Shown here: piece after piece, positions 1 through 8,945 of the stretch
Position numbering within the stretch: the first letter of the stretch is position 1
How the letters are laid out: each line of letters starts with the position of its first letter
Source of the DNA: Saccharopolyspora soli
Lineage (GTDB): Bacteria > Actinomycetota > Actinomycetes > Mycobacteriales > Pseudonocardiaceae
NCBI RefSeq assembly: GCF_022678645.1
Contig: NZ_JALBWV010000033.1
Location: forward strand, 29,457 to 93,456
Direction: 5' to 3'
DNA: 64,000 bases
Made by a program: the position numbers and the translations under genes
Notes under the pieces: generated by a model
The model's input: the letters and a program-made list of their open reading frames with translations, nothing else
Database searches by the model: none
What the model was told of the DNA's origin: nothing

Positions 1-1597
1 GGTCGTCCGGGTTCGGCCGGGTCAGCTCGTCGATCTCCGGGCGGTGCAGGTTGGTCGGCCGCACCCCGAAGTCGCGTTCCAACTCGTCCAGCGAGCCGTA
101 GACGTCGGTGCGCGGGTAGGCCGGGTCGTCGGAGACCCACACCGGGATCGGCGAACCCCAGTAGCGGTTCCGGGAGATGTTCCAGTCGCGGGCGTTCTGC
201 AACCACTTGCCGAACTGCCCGTCCCGGATGTGCTCGGGCACCCAGTTGATCTGCTGGTTCAGCTCGACCATCCGGTTCTTGAACTGGGTGACCGCCACGA
301 ACCAGGACGACACCGCCCGCTGGATCAGCGCGTTGTCGCAGCGCCAGCAGTGCGGGTACGGGTGGTCGTAGGTCTCGTGCCGCAGCAGCAGACCTTTTTC
401 CTTGAGGTCGCGGATGATCTGCTTGTTCGCCTCGAAGACGTGCAAGCCCGCGTACGGCGGCACCTCGGTGGTGAACCTGCCGTGCGCGTCGACCGGCACC
501 ACCGGCTCGATGTCCGCGGCATCGGTGACGACCTTGTCCTCTTCACCGAAGGCGGGGGCGATGTGCACCATGCCGGTGCCGTCGTCGGTCGTGACGTAGT
601 CGGCCGACAGCACCTGGTGCGCGTTCTCCCGGCCCAAGAAGAAGTCGAACGGCGGCGTGTACGCGGTGCCGAGCAACTCGGTGCCGCGGAACCGGGCGAG
701 CACGTGGTCCGCGATGTCCTCGCCGAGTTCCCGCGCGTACGCACCGAGCCGCGCCTCGGCCAGCACGTAGCGCTCGGCGCTGTTCGCGGGCGCTACCAGC
801 ACGTATTCCACGTCGGGGTGCACCGCGGCGGCCAGGTTGGACGGCAGCGTCCACGGCGTGGTCGTCCACACCAGGGCCAGGGCGCCGTCGAAGACCTTGC
901 CGGTCGCCTTCAGCCGCAGCCCGACGGTCACCGCCGGGTCCTGCCGCTGCCGGTAGACGTCGTCCATCCGGGTTTCGGTGTTGGAAAGCGGTGTCTCGCA
1001 ACGCCAGCAGTACCAGAGCACCCGGAAGCCCTCGTATACCAGGCCCTTGTCCCACAGGGTCTTGAAGGCCCACATGACGCTTTCCATGTAGTCCAGGTCG
1101 AGCGTCTTGTAGTCGTTGTCGAAGTCCACCCACCGGGCCTGCCGGGTGACGTAGTCCTCCCAGTCGGCGGTGTAGCGCAGCACCGAGGTCCGGCACGCCT
1201 CGTTGAACGCGGCGACGCCCATCTGCTCGATCTCGGACTTGGAAGTGATGCCGAGCTGCTTCTCCGCCTCCACCTCGGCGGGCAGCCCGTGGCAGTCCCA
1301 GCCGAACCGGCGCTCCACCCGGTGACCGCGCATCGTCTGGTAGCGCGGCACCGCGTCCTTGACGTAGCCGGTCAGCAGGTGCCCGTAGTGCGGCAGGCCG
1401 TTGGCGAACGGCGGCCCGTCGTAGAAGACGAACTCGTTGGAACCGTTGACACCGGGCTCGCGGGCCTGCACCGACGCCTGGAAGGTCTTGTCGTCGGCCC
1501 AGAAATCCAACACCTCGCGCTCGATGTCCGGGAACGCGGGCTGAGCTGCCACGCCGCGCTCACCGGCGGCGCCGAACTGAACCTTGGGATAAGCCAT
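1..1597 (-). CDS. ileS: Isoleucyl-tRNA synthetase, N-terminal part (3' end outside window)
   Basis: Class I aminoacyl-tRNA synthetase that charges tRNA-Ile in the cytoplasm. About 532 codons are visible; the C-terminal half runs off the left edge. The HIGH-type ATP site reads GLPHYGHL near residues 68-75 and is followed by WDCHGLPAE, a strong IleS signature; the editing (CP1) region follows. The start is the ATG at 1597 (protein begins [10 protein letters not shown]) because a GAGGAG Shine-Dalgarno lies at 1608-1613 and a T-box leader ends just there. It is the last gene of the minus-strand division cluster but has its own leader, so it is probably expressed independently. Identification is secure. 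Confidence 0.96.
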   Translation of the reverse strand, partial: MAYPKVQFGAAGERGVAAQPAFPDIEREVLDFWADDKTFQASVQAREPGVNGSNEFVFYDGPPFANGLPHYGHLLTGYVKDAVPRYQTMRGHRVERRFGWDCHGLPAEVEAEKQLGITSKSEIEQMGVAAFNEACRTSVLRYTADWEDYVTRQARWVDFDNDYKTLDLDYMESVMWAFKTLWDKGLVYEGFRVLWYCWRCETPLSNTETRMDDVYRQRQDPAVTVGLRLKATGKVFDGALALVWTTTPWTLPSNLAAAVHPDVEYVLVAPANSAERYVLAEARLGAYARELGEDIADHVLARFRGTELLGTAYTPPFDFFLGRENAHQVLSADYVTTDDGTGMVHIAPAFGEEDKVVTDAADIEPVVPVDAHGRFTTEVPPYAGLHVFEANKQIIRDLKEKGLLLRHETYDHPYPHCWRCDNALIQRAVSSWFVAVTQFKNRMVELNQQINWVPEHIRDGQFGKWLQNARDWNISRNRYWGSPIPVWVSDDPAYPRTDVYGSLDELERDFGVRPTNLHRPEIDELTRPNPDD

Positions 1598-1604
1598 CGC
1601 GGAT

Positions 1605-1850
1605 GCGCTCCTCGCGGTGTGTGTCCGTTTCCGCACGGGCACCGAGGGTTCGGTGTCCACGCGGGGACGACACCTCGTGCGCGTGCTCGCACGAGTTCCG
1701 CGGTACCACCCCGCTTGCCGTCGACGACCGCCGACGACCGCTCGTTACCGGCTATGACGGGCCGGACCCGTCCGGTTCTACTGAGGCAGCGACCGCTGCC
1801 CGTTCTTCCGGAAGCTCCCCGGTGATGGCCGGATCATCGCCTGGCTACAC
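1605..1850 (-). promoter_or_regulatory. T-box riboswitch (translational type) of ileS
   Basis: On the minus strand the leader contains the T-box core AGCGGGGTGGTACCGCG (about 1698-1715), which pairs with the tRNA acceptor end. Upstream is a short Stem I with GGCCATCACCGGGGAGC. Its ATC at 1824-1826 is the expected isoleucine specifier codon. The leader ends in a helix region directly before the GAGGAG ribosome-binding site (1608-1613) and has no U-run terminator. This fits the actinobacterial ileS T-boxes, in which uncharged tRNA-Ile exposes the ribosome-binding site. A TACTCT at about 1851-1856 could be the -10 box; that part is weak. Confidence 0.9.
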
Positions 1851-1960
1851 CAGAGTACCGGCAGTCCGCCACCAATTTTCACGGGTCCGCGGTTTCGGAG
1901 TCGACCATCCCCGTTCCGCGCGACGGCGGACACCGTCTCGTTGCGGGATCCCCCCACATC

Positions 1961-2398
1961 TCAATCGAGAGTGCGGTCCGCCAGCTTGCGAGGTCTGCGG
2001 CGTTCCGAGGCCAGCGTCGCGTTCGGGGCGCAGTGGGCGCAGGGTGTGAAGCCGAGTTCCCGCGCCTCGCGCAACGTCAGCGCGATCGTCTTCCGATCAC
2101 CGATCAGCTCGCAGGTGCGCACGTGGTAACGCGGCCGCTCGTCGATCACCAGCACCTCGGCGGCCGGGTCCGCCACTGCCGCCGCGTTGCTGCGCTCCTC
2201 TCCCGGCTCCGCCGGATCGGATTTCGGCTTCGCACGCGCCGAAACCGACCGACGCCGCAACCGATCAACCGTCAGCAACGCCACACCGAGGACGCTGACC
2301 AGGACCGACAACCACGCCAGGTCGGGCTGGTCGGAGACGACCGCACCGGCCAGCACGCCACCGGCCACCAAGACCAGCACCAGCACGACCAACAGCAC
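1961..2398 (-). CDS. Small two-helix membrane protein with a C-terminal Cys/His motif
   Basis: Predicted protein of 145 aa starting at GTG 2398. Residues 1-20 and about 27-44 are hydrophobic and look like two membrane helices, followed by a basic stretch (RLRRRSVSARAK). The C-terminal 60 residues contain HVRTCELIGDRK and FTPCAHCAP. This H-x4-C / C-x2-C arrangement could bind zinc, and related actinobacterial proteins carry it as a cytoplasmic tail. It lies between wag31 and ileS on the same strand. Function unknown; I do not recognise a named family. Confidence 0.72.
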   Translation of the reverse strand: MLLVVLVLVLVAGGVLAGAVVSDQPDLAWLSVLVSVLGVALLTVDRLRRRSVSARAKPKSDPAEPGEERSNAAAVADPAAEVLVIDERPRYHVRTCELIGDRKTIALTLREARELGFTPCAHCAPNATLASERRRPRKLADRTLD

Positions 2399-2438
2399 GC
2401 GCGCTCACACCCCCTCGCCGAACAGCCCGGATGCAAGT

Positions 2439-2473
2439 CGGCGGCAACGGGCGGTTCGGGCCCGTTGCCGCCG
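2439..2473 (-). terminator. Stem-loop downstream of wag31
   Basis: A perfect 13-bp inverted repeat, CGGCGGCAACGGG (2439-2451) and CCCGTTGCCGCCG (2461-2473), lies 17 bases after the wag31 stop. There is no clear U-run, so it is a hairpin-type terminator or 3' stabiliser. Confidence 0.6.
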
Positions 2474-2489
2474 ATGCGAGCGAACGTGA

Positions 2490-3320
2490 TCAGCCAGCTT
2501 CGGCCGCACGCGCCCCGAAGCTGTAGCTGGTCTGCTGGCTGGAAGACCGCCCGCCACTGCTGTCGGCGGGAGCTGCTGAGCCGCGGTCCTGCAGTTCGCG
2601 CAGTTGCGACTCAAGGTAGGTCTGCAGTCGAGTGCGGTACTCGCGCTCGAACGTGCGAAGCGTCTCGATCTTCTTCTCCAGCGCGTTCTTCTCCTGGGTG
2701 ATGTTGCCCATCACCTCAGCGTGCTTGCGCTGCGCATCGCGTTCCAGGGTGGCGGCCTTCTCCCGGGCCTGCCGTTCCAACGTCTCGGCCCGCGTGCGGG
2801 CATCGTTGAGCAACGTCTCGGCGCGGGTCCGCGACTCGTTGACCAAGCTGTCGGACTTCGAACGGGCTTCGGACAGCAGCTGCTCGGACTTCGTCCGCGC
2901 TTCGGACAGCATGCCGTCGGCCTCGGCCTTGGCTTCGCCGGTCAGCCGGTCGGCCATCTCCTGCGCGAGGCCCAGCACCTTGGCGGCCTGCACGTGATGA
3001 TCGCCGCCCGGGGAAGTCTGCTCTACGGCGGTCGGCGCCGGGACCGGGGTGAGCCGGCGCGGTTCCTCCGGTGGGGCGGCCGGAGGTGGGGGAACCGACG
3101 CCTGACTGCGGGCGTCGTCCAGATCGACCTGCGCGGACTGCAGCTGGGCCTCCAACTGCTCCACCTGGCTGCGCAGGTCGTTGTTCTCCTCCACCAGCCG
3201 GGCAAGCTCGGCTTCAACCAGGTCGAGGAATGCGTCCACCTCGTCCTCGTTGTAGCCCCGCTTACCGATCGGAGGTTTGCTGAACGCGACGTTATGCACG
3301 TCTGCGGGGGTCAAGCCCAC
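2490..3320 (-). CDS. wag31: DivIVA-family polar growth protein Wag31
   Basis: Coiled-coil scaffold that marks curved membrane at cell poles and septum and recruits the elongation machinery in actinobacteria. Protein of 276 aa from GTG 3320, with GAGGTGATC directly upstream. The N-terminal DivIVA domain opens [17 protein letters not shown] and contains [13 protein letters not shown] proline-rich linker (about residues 75-95) is followed by a long helical region with repeated [17 protein letters not shown] units and a C-terminal coiled coil. It sits after sepF and yggT at the end of the ftsZ-side division genes, as in mycobacteria and Streptomyces. Confidence 0.95.
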   Translation of the reverse strand: MGLTPADVHNVAFSKPPIGKRGYNEDEVDAFLDLVEAELARLVEENNDLRSQVEQLEAQLQSAQVDLDDARSQASVPPPPAAPPEEPRRLTPVPAPTAVEQTSPGGDHHVQAAKVLGLAQEMADRLTGEAKAEADGMLSEARTKSEQLLSEARSKSDSLVNESRTRAETLLNDARTRAETLERQAREKAATLERDAQRKHAEVMGNITQEKNALEKKIETLRTFEREYRTRLQTYLESQLRELQDRGSAAPADSSGGRSSSQQTSYSFGARAAEAG

Positions 3321-3367
3321 AAGATCACCTCACGCACTCCTCGGCTGCGGGTAGCCCGGGTTCCCCG

Positions 3368-3652
3368 TCACCCGGGCTGCACCAGTCGCATCAGTATGAA
3401 CACGACCAGCAGCAGCACCATAATCGATAGGTCCAGTCCGACGCCGCCGATCCGGACCGTCGGGATCACCCGACGCACCAACTTTACGGGTGGGTCGGTC
3501 ACTGTGTAGATGCTCTCCAACGCGATTGCAACCCCCCCGACGGGCCGCCAATCGCGAGCGAACACCCGAACGAGTTCGATCACGATACGGGCCGTGAGCA
3601 GCAGCCAGAAGAAGAACAGAACGTAAAACAGGACGATCTGCACCGGGTTCAC
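3368..3652 (-). CDS. YggT family membrane protein
   Basis: Protein of 94 aa with two hydrophobic segments (about residues 4-24 and 72-92) separated by a region with DPPVKLVRRVIPTVRIGGVGLDLS, the typical YggT signature. YggT proteins are small integral membrane proteins usually encoded between sepF and divIVA. Their exact role in envelope biogenesis is unsettled. Spacing here is 19 bases to sepF and 47 to wag31, all on one strand, so co-transcription is likely. Confidence 0.9.
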   Translation of the reverse strand: MNPVQIVLFYVLFFFWLLLTARIVIELVRVFARDWRPVGGVAIALESIYTVTDPPVKLVRRVIPTVRIGGVGLDLSIMVLLLVVFILMRLVQPG

Positions 3653-3671
3653 GCTTCAACTGTGCCACCAC

Positions 3672-4307
3672 TCACCCGTAGTTGAAAAAGGCACCCTCGG
3701 CGAGCCGCCGCTTGTCCTCGGCCGCGACGTCCACGTTCGGCGGTGAGAGCAAGAACACGCGGTTGGTGACCTTCTCGATCGAACCCCGCAACGCGAACGC
3801 CAGACCAGCGGCGAAGTCGACCAGCCGCTTGGCGTCGGCCTCCTCCATCTCGGTCAGGTTCATGATCACCGGCGTGCCGTCCCGGTACTGCTCGCCGATC
3901 GTGCGGGCCTCGCTGTAGCTGCGCGGGTGCAGCGTTGTGATCTTGCTCAAGTTGAACTGGGTGCCGGTGTCGGTGACCGCCCGTAGCCGGGAGACCGATT
4001 CCCGCGGCGGATCGGCGGACAGGTTGCTGCGCGCCACCGGCGGATCCGGCGTCCACTGCCGACGCGACCGCGGCGCCGGTTCGCGGTACTCCTCGACGAA
4101 GCCCTCCGGCTCGGCGTCGGCTTCCGCCTGATATCCCCCGCGGGTGCCGACCCGGCGCCGTCCCCCGACCCGGTCGGACGGGCTGTCGTAGAGGTCGCGG
4201 TCGGAGTCGGCATACCGGTCGCGGTAGCCGACTTCGTCTTCGTAATCGTCGACCTCGTCGGCCGGGACCATGCCGAAGTAGGCCTTCAACTTGTGCAAAG
4301 CGCTCAT
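3672..4307 (-). CDS. sepF: Cell division protein SepF
   Basis: FtsZ-bundling membrane anchor of the Z ring; in actinobacteria, which lack FtsA, it is the main tether. Protein of 211 aa. It starts with a short amphipathic membrane-targeting helix (MSALHKLKAYFGM), continues with an acidic, disordered Asp/Arg-rich linker, and ends in the SepF core (about residues 110-205) with LHPRSYSEARTIGEQYRDG and PVIMNLTEM. I chose ATG 4307 over ATG 4313 because AGGAAGG then lies 8 bases upstream and the amphipathic helix begins exactly there. Confidence 0.95.
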   Translation of the reverse strand: MSALHKLKAYFGMVPADEVDDYEDEVGYRDRYADSDRDLYDSPSDRVGGRRRVGTRGGYQAEADAEPEGFVEEYREPAPRSRRQWTPDPPVARSNLSADPPRESVSRLRAVTDTGTQFNLSKITTLHPRSYSEARTIGEQYRDGTPVIMNLTEMEEADAKRLVDFAAGLAFALRGSIEKVTNRVFLLSPPNVDVAAEDKRRLAEGAFFNYG

Positions 4308-4379
4308 CGGCATGCCCTTCCTCTGCGACTCCTTAACACCGAGCACGAGGCGGCCGACCTTCGACCCCCCTGTTCACGG

Positions 4380-5114
4380 CTACGGCGAGGTTAACCGCCG
4401 CCTTCCTAGCAGCGCGGTTCCGACACGCACCCTGGTCGAGCCGTGCGCAACGGCACTTTCCAGGTCACCGGACATCCCCGCAGACACTTCGACAGCTTCA
4501 CGGTGATCTCTGCGCAGCCGCTCAGAGATCGCGGAAAGTGTGTCAAATGCCACACCCGGTTCGCCACCCAACGGGGCGACAGCCATCACACCGCGCAGCC
4601 TAAGATCACCCGTTAGCGTGATCTTGTCGGCCAGTGCGGGCACATCCGCTGGACGACATCCCCCACGGCCGGTCGCTTCATCCAGGCTGACCTGCAACAA
4701 CACGTCCAACGGCTGCTGCCGTTCACCGGCGTCCAGCGCGTTGGCGGTGGCGCGGCGCAGAGCCTCGACGAGCCGCTCGCTGTCCACCGACTCGACGACG
4801 TCGGCCCAGCGGACCACCGCCCGCGCCTTGTTGCGCTGCAGTTGACCGACCATGTGCCAGCGGACCGCGGCGGCCGGGCGCAGCGCGGCGAACTCGGCGA
4901 CCTTGTCACGCGCCTCCTGTTCCCGGTTCTCGGCGAACCTGGCCATCCCGAGATCGGACAGCAGGGCCACGTCCGAAGCGGGGAAGGTCTTGGTCACCGC
5001 GAGCAGCTCGACCTCCTCCGGTCGCCGACCGGCCGCGCGGCAGGCCCGGTCGACCCGATCCCGAACCTCTCGCAGCGACTCGGCCAACTCCGCGCGCCGC
5101 GACGGCTCGCTCAT
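4380..5114 (-). CDS. YggS/PLPBP family pyridoxal-phosphate-binding protein
   Basis: Protein of 244 aa with the alanine-racemase-like TIM-barrel fold, involved in PLP homeostasis and lacking a known enzymatic reaction. The PLP lysine lies in LLAVTKTFP (K42). The family blocks FAENREQE, WHMVGQLQRNKAR, SAGMSGDLESA and GSTRVRVGTALLG follow in order. It lies between pgeF and sepF as in many Gram-positives. Its ATG overlaps the stop of the upstream micro-ORF (ATGA, 5111-5114), and its ribosome-binding sequence GGAGAGG is inside that micro-ORF, so translation is probably coupled. Confidence 0.93.
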   Translation of the reverse strand: MSEPSRRAELAESLREVRDRVDRACRAAGRRPEEVELLAVTKTFPASDVALLSDLGMARFAENREQEARDKVAEFAALRPAAAVRWHMVGQLQRNKARAVVRWADVVESVDSERLVEALRRATANALDAGERQQPLDVLLQVSLDEATGRGGCRPADVPALADKITLTGDLRLRGVMAVAPLGGEPGVAFDTLSAISERLRRDHREAVEVSAGMSGDLESAVAHGSTRVRVGTALLGRRRLTSP

Positions 5115-5254
5115 GCCAGTTCCGCCTCTCCGCGATTCACAATTGTGGTGCGTCCAACACGAATCTCGCGTTTTGCGGTTTCTTGTGGCTGGGTTGCGTC
5201 ACGGTCCCCTGGGGTGCGGTTGAGGAGGACTGGGGTTGGCACAGCGCTACTCAT
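5111..5254 (-). CDS. Repeat-family micro-ORF, copy 1 (47 aa), upstream of yggS
   Basis: ATG at 5254 with AGGAGG 5 bases upstream, 47 codons, stop TGA overlapping the yggS start (ATGA). The peptide begins [20 protein letters not shown] and has KREIRVGRTTIVNRGEAELA at the C-terminus. The same sequence family recurs at 34814-34972 and 53433-53576. No domain, signal peptide or membrane segment is visible; it is polar, basic and probably unstructured. The ATG also overlaps the stop of the preceding 33-codon frame. The 3' end supplies GGAGAGG as Shine-Dalgarno for yggS. I infer a translation-coupling leader carried by a small repeat; the function is unknown. Confidence 0.62.
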   Translation of the reverse strand: MSSAVPTPVLLNRTPGDRDATQPQETAKREIRVGRTTIVNRGEAELA

Positions 5255-5352
5255 GCAGCCCTCCTGTTCTTGCGGGGCACCCGCACCCGATCTGTAATGC
5301 AGGACGCCCGAGCCCGGTCGGCGTTGTCAGCGGAGCAGGAACTGTCGCTCAC
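5251..5352 (-). CDS. Short frame linking pgeF to the micro-ORF (33 aa)
   Basis: GTG at 5352 overlaps the pgeF stop (GTGA), and the TGA stop at 5251-5253 overlaps the ATG of micro-ORF copy 1 (ATGA). The peptide begins MSDSSCSADNADRARASC and ends VRVPRKNRRAA. It contains the AGGAGG that serves the next frame. With it, pgeF, this frame, the micro-ORF and yggS form an unbroken chain of stop-start overlaps. It has no recognisable domain; it may be just a translated spacer. Confidence 0.4.
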   Translation of the reverse strand: MSDSSCSADNADRARASCITDRVRVPRKNRRAA

Positions 5353-6068
5353 GACACATCCTCCGGCTCGGCCCAGATGACCGCTGCGAACCGGCCGGTG
5401 CGCCCGCCGTCCCGGCGGTGGCTGTAGAGCTCCGGAGATTCCATCGTGCACCGCGGATCGACGCCGATCCGCGCGATCCCGGCGGCGGCCAACTGCTCCC
5501 AGAGTCCGGCGCGCAGATCGAGCCCGGTGGTGCCCTTGCGGGTCTTGCACGCGCTGCCGGGCAAGTGCTTCTCGACGTCCGCCTGCATCTCGGCGGGCAC
5601 CTCGTAGCAATCGCCGCAGGCGGCCGGGCCGAGCAGCGCTTCGATGCGGTCCAACTGGGCCCCGGCCTCCCGCATCGCCTTCAGCGCCGCGACGAGCACC
5701 CCGACGCGGGCGCCCACTCGACCGGCGTGCACGGCCGAAACCACGCCGGATTCCGGATCGCCGAGCAGCACCGGCACGCAGTCCGCGGTCAGCGCGATCA
5801 ACGCCAGTGCGGGCTCGGCGGTCACCAGCGCGTCGGTCGCCTCGACCGGAGCCGACTGCGGCCCGTCGACGATGGTGGCGGTGCGGCCGTGGATCTGCTC
5901 CATCCAGACCAACCGCTGTTCGGGCAGACCGATTCCGTCGGCCAACTTGCGCTGGTTCGCGGCCAGCGCAGCCGGGTCATCTCCGACCCTGCCGCCGAGG
6001 TTGAAGGAATCGAACGGCGGCCGGGAACTGCCGCCCTCCCGCGTGGTGATCACGCGCCGAATCCGCAC
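5349..6068 (-). CDS. pgeF: Peptidoglycan editing factor PgeF (YfiH, laccase-domain protein)
   Basis: Multicopper-oxidase-like fold protein of 239 aa. In other bacteria PgeF removes L-Ser misincorporated in place of L-Ala in peptidoglycan precursors. Metal/active-site blocks are WMEQIHG (His), LIALTADCVPVLL (Cys) and VSAVHAGR (His), with the C-terminal RDGGRTGR signature. The start is GTG 6068, with GGGAGGC about 11 bases upstream. It follows ftsZ on the same strand, the standard order, but a strong terminator lies between them. Confidence 0.93.
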   Translation of the reverse strand: MRIRRVITTREGGSSRPPFDSFNLGGRVGDDPAALAANQRKLADGIGLPEQRLVWMEQIHGRTATIVDGPQSAPVEATDALVTAEPALALIALTADCVPVLLGDPESGVVSAVHAGRVGARVGVLVAALKAMREAGAQLDRIEALLGPAACGDCYEVPAEMQADVEKHLPGSACKTRKGTTGLDLRAGLWEQLAAAGIARIGVDPRCTMESPELYSHRRDGGRTGRFAAVIWAEPEDVS

Positions 6069-6111
6069 TGCTGCTCAGCCTCCCACCAGCGGGCCCGAAC
6101 GGGCTCGCACG

Positions 6112-6147
6112 AAAAACGACACCGGAACCAGGTGGTTTCCGGTGTCG
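6112..6147 (-). terminator. Rho-independent terminator of ftsZ
   Basis: On the minus strand an 11-bp perfect stem, CGACACCGGAA / TTCCGGTGTCG (arms 6137-6147 and 6117-6127), is followed by TTTTT (6112-6116). This is the most canonical intrinsic terminator in the window. It separates ftsZ from pgeF-yggS-sepF, so the downstream genes need read-through or their own promoter. Confidence 0.85.
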
Positions 6148-6187
6148 ATTCTCGCTCATGCGCCGTGCGGTGCGGCCGGACCGTTGG

Positions 6188-7561
6188 TCAGCGCCGCATG
6201 AACGGTGGTATGTCGACGTCGTCGTCGGTGTCGTCGTTCACCGGGACGGCGCGGTTCGGCAGTGCGCCGGGGCGGCTGGAAGTGCCGCCGTGCGTCGGGT
6301 ATCCGCCGCTGGCGCGGGTGGGCACCGACACGTTCTGCTGACCGGTGGCCGGACCGTCGCTGCCGAACAGCCCGGTGCGCTGGCCGAGTCCGGGGCGCTG
6401 CGACGCTTCCGGTGCGGGCTCCGGCTGCGCCGGAGGCGTCGGTGGCTGCACGACCGGCGGCGCGACCGGCTGCTCCGCCTGCGGCGTCGGTTGCGGCGGC
6501 GCCGGGCGAGCTTCGGGCTCCGCCACGGGTGCGGGCTTCTCGGCGCTCCCAGCGGGTTCGGCGTCCTCGGTCCGGGAGCCGACCCTGGTCGGGTCGAGCT
6601 TCTTGTGGGTCGGCGTGCCAGCGTCGAACCCGGCGGCGATCACGGTCACCCGCACCTCATCGCCCAGCGAGTCGTCGATGACCGTGCCGAAGATGATGTT
6701 GGCCTCGGGGTGCGCGGACTCCTGCACCAGCGACGCCGACTCGTTGATCTCGAACAGACCGAGGTCGGAGCCACCGGCGATGGCCAGCAGCACGCCGTGC
6801 GCGCCCTCCATGGACGCTTCCAGCAGCGGCGAGTTGATCGCCTTCTGCGCGGCCTGCACCGCCCGGCCCTCGCCGCGCGCCGAGCCGATGCCCATCAGCG
6901 CACTGCCAGCGCCGGACATGACGCTCTTCACGTCGGCGAAGTCGAGGTTGATCAGACCGGGCGTGGTGATCAGGTCGGTGATGCCCTGGACACCGGAGAG
7001 CAGCACCTCGTCAGCGGACCGGAAGGCGTCCATCAGGCTCACCCCGATGTCGCCGAGCTGCAGCAGCCGGTCGTTCGGGATGACGATCAGGGTGTCGCAG
7101 CACTCGCGGAGCTCCTTGATGCCCTGTTCGGCCTGCGCCGCGCGGCGCTTGCCCTCGAAGGAGAACGGCCGGGTGACCACGCCGATGGTCAGCGCGCCGA
7201 GCTTGCGCGCGATCGACGCCACGACCGGCGCGCCGCCGGTGCCGGTGCCGCCGCCTTCACCAGCGGTCACGAACACCATGTCGGCGCCCTTGAGGACCTC
7301 TTCGATCTCTTCCTTGTGGTCCTCGGCGGCCTTGTGACCGACTTCCGGCGCGGCGCCAGCTCCGAGACCACGGGTCAGCTCGCGGCCGATGTCCAGCTTC
7401 ACGTCGGCATCGGACATCAGCAGGGCCTGCGCGTCGGTGTTCACCGCGATGAACTCGACACCTTTGAGCCCGACCTCGATCATGCGGTTCACGGCGTTGA
7501 CGCCGCCGCCGCCGATGCCGACGACCTTGATCACCGCGAGATAGTTGTGCGGGGGCGTCAT
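6188..7561 (-). CDS. ftsZ: Cell division protein FtsZ
   Basis: Tubulin-like GTPase that builds the Z ring. Protein of 457 aa from ATG 7561 with AGGAAGG 9 bases upstream; upstream in-frame codons have no ribosome-binding site and match no family. The nucleotide-binding loop GGGTGTG is at residues 103-109, with NTDAQAL near 41 and the T7-loop [11 protein letters not shown] later. A long Pro/Glu-rich linker (about residues 320-445) leads to the conserved C-terminal peptide [12 protein letters not shown], which binds SepF and other division partners. Unusually, ftsQ is not adjacent: about 4.5 kb of accessory genes lie upstream. Confidence 0.98.
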   Translation of the reverse strand: MTPPHNYLAVIKVVGIGGGGVNAVNRMIEVGLKGVEFIAVNTDAQALLMSDADVKLDIGRELTRGLGAGAAPEVGHKAAEDHKEEIEEVLKGADMVFVTAGEGGGTGTGGAPVVASIARKLGALTIGVVTRPFSFEGKRRAAQAEQGIKELRECCDTLIVIPNDRLLQLGDIGVSLMDAFRSADEVLLSGVQGITDLITTPGLINLDFADVKSVMSGAGSALMGIGSARGEGRAVQAAQKAINSPLLEASMEGAHGVLLAIAGGSDLGLFEINESASLVQESAHPEANIIFGTVIDDSLGDEVRVTVIAAGFDAGTPTHKKLDPTRVGSRTEDAEPAGSAEKPAPVAEPEARPAPPQPTPQAEQPVAPPVVQPPTPPAQPEPAPEASQRPGLGQRTGLFGSDGPATGQQNVSVPTRASGGYPTHGGTSSRPGALPNRAVPVNDDTDDDVDIPPFMRR

Positions 7562-8017
7562 CGGATCCGCCTTCCTGATCGTGGCTCTGCGCTCGCTACG
7601 TCGGCCGCTGGTCCAGCGGTCGCCGACGCGGGTCCGCCCGGTCGCTGCCAGCACGGGATTCGAGGTGCAGCCGATCCCGTGCGTGGTCCGGACGGTAGGC
7701 ATCCAACTACCCCCGCGTCCAGCAGCCACGCCGGGATCCGTGGCAGGTGTGTTGTGCCGCGCACCTTCGTCGCTTCCGCCTCGACCGTTTTCGTTGTTGA
7801 CCAGCGGTCCGCCCGCCGCGGCGAGCCCAGTGTTGTTCCTCCCCTGGTGCGGTGCTCACGTCTCGGACGTGATCACCACCAACACCGTACCCCGAGCCCT
7901 GCTCACCCGGTCGAGGCAGGCAGTTTCGGACTCGCCTGGCAAATCCCGACCGGAGGTGTCCGGATTCGCTGCCATGGTCGCTGCTCGACCGAATCTGGAA
8001 CAGGAGGAATTCCTGAC
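7562..8017. other. Gene-free divergent region between ftsZ and the SDR gene
   Basis: 456 bases with no credible coding frame. It must contain the ftsZ promoter(s) on the minus strand and the SDR promoter on the plus strand. A TACGGT at about 7888 on the minus strand is a possible -10 element but has no convincing -35 partner. No repeats or strong hairpins were seen. Confidence 0.6.
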
Positions 8018-8935
8018 ATGACTGGACAACTGCACGGCAAGGTCGCGCTGGTGGCCGGGGCGACCCGAGGCGCGGGGCGCGGCATCGCCGTGGAGCTGGG
8101 GGCAGCTGGTGCGACCGTCTACGGCACTGGGCGCAGCACGCGGGAGCAGCGCTCGGACTACGACCGGCCGGAGACCATTGAGGACACCGCCGAACTGGTG
8201 ACGCGGGCGGGCGGCCGGGGCATCGCGGTCCGGGTCGACCACACCGACCCGGCGCAGGTCCGCGGGCTGGTGCAGCGGATCGAGGCGGAGCAGGGCCGAC
8301 TGGACGTCCTGGTCAACGACCTCGGCGGCGAGCACCTGATGGACTGGCACAAACCGATCTGGCAGCAGGACCTGACCAAGGGCCTCCAGCGGTTGCGCAC
8401 CGGAATCGAAGCGCACATGATCACCAGCCACTTCGCGCTGGCACTGCTGAGCAAGCAGCCGGGCGGGCTCGTCGTGGAGCTCACCGACGGCACGGCGGAG
8501 GTGAACGAGCAGTACTACCGCAGCGATTGCGGAGCGTTCTTCGACATCGCCAAGACAGCCATGCACCGGCTGGCCCGGGCCCAGGGGGAGGAGTTGAAGG
8601 AGTTCGGCGGCACTGCGGTTTCGCTGACGCCGGGCTGGCTGCGCTCGGAGATGATGCTGGAGCACTTCGGCGTCACCGAGGAGAACTGGCGGGAGTCCAC
8701 CACCGCCCCGCCGGGCTTCGCCATCGCCGAGTCGCCCGCCTTCGTCGGCCGCGCGGTGGTCGCCCTGGCGACCGACCCGGAGGTGGCCCGCTGGAACACC
8801 GAGTCGCTGTCGAGCGGATACCTCGCGAAGGTCTACGGCTTCACCGACACCGACGGCTCCCAACCGGACTGCTGGCGCTACGCCCTCGAAGTCGAGTGGC
8901 CCGGCAAACCCGGAAACCCCGACGACTACCGCTGA
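8018..8935 (+). CDS. SDR-family oxidoreductase with an altered catalytic motif
   Basis: Short-chain dehydrogenase/reductase-type protein of 305 aa. AGGAGG lies 10 bases before ATG 8018. The Rossmann glycine motif is GATRGAGRG (about residues 14-22) and the NNAG-equivalent is VNDLGG. The catalytic YxxxK position reads FFDIAK, so Phe replaces the proton-donating Tyr while Lys is kept, and the usual Ser region reads VVELTDG. It resembles a subgroup of larger actinobacterial SDR proteins, so NADP binding is likely but classic catalysis is doubtful. It is convergent with the WYL regulator gene. Substrate unknown. Confidence 0.85.
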   Translation: MTGQLHGKVALVAGATRGAGRGIAVELGAAGATVYGTGRSTREQRSDYDRPETIEDTAELVTRAGGRGIAVRVDHTDPAQVRGLVQRIEAEQGRLDVLVNDLGGEHLMDWHKPIWQQDLTKGLQRLRTGIEAHMITSHFALALLSKQPGGLVVELTDGTAEVNEQYYRSDCGAFFDIAKTAMHRLARAQGEELKEFGGTAVSLTPGWLRSEMMLEHFGVTEENWRESTTAPPGFAIAESPAFVGRAVVALATDPEVARWNTESLSSGYLAKVYGFTDTDGSQPDCWRYALEVEWPGKPGNPDDYR

Positions 8936-8945
8936 CGGGTGATGA

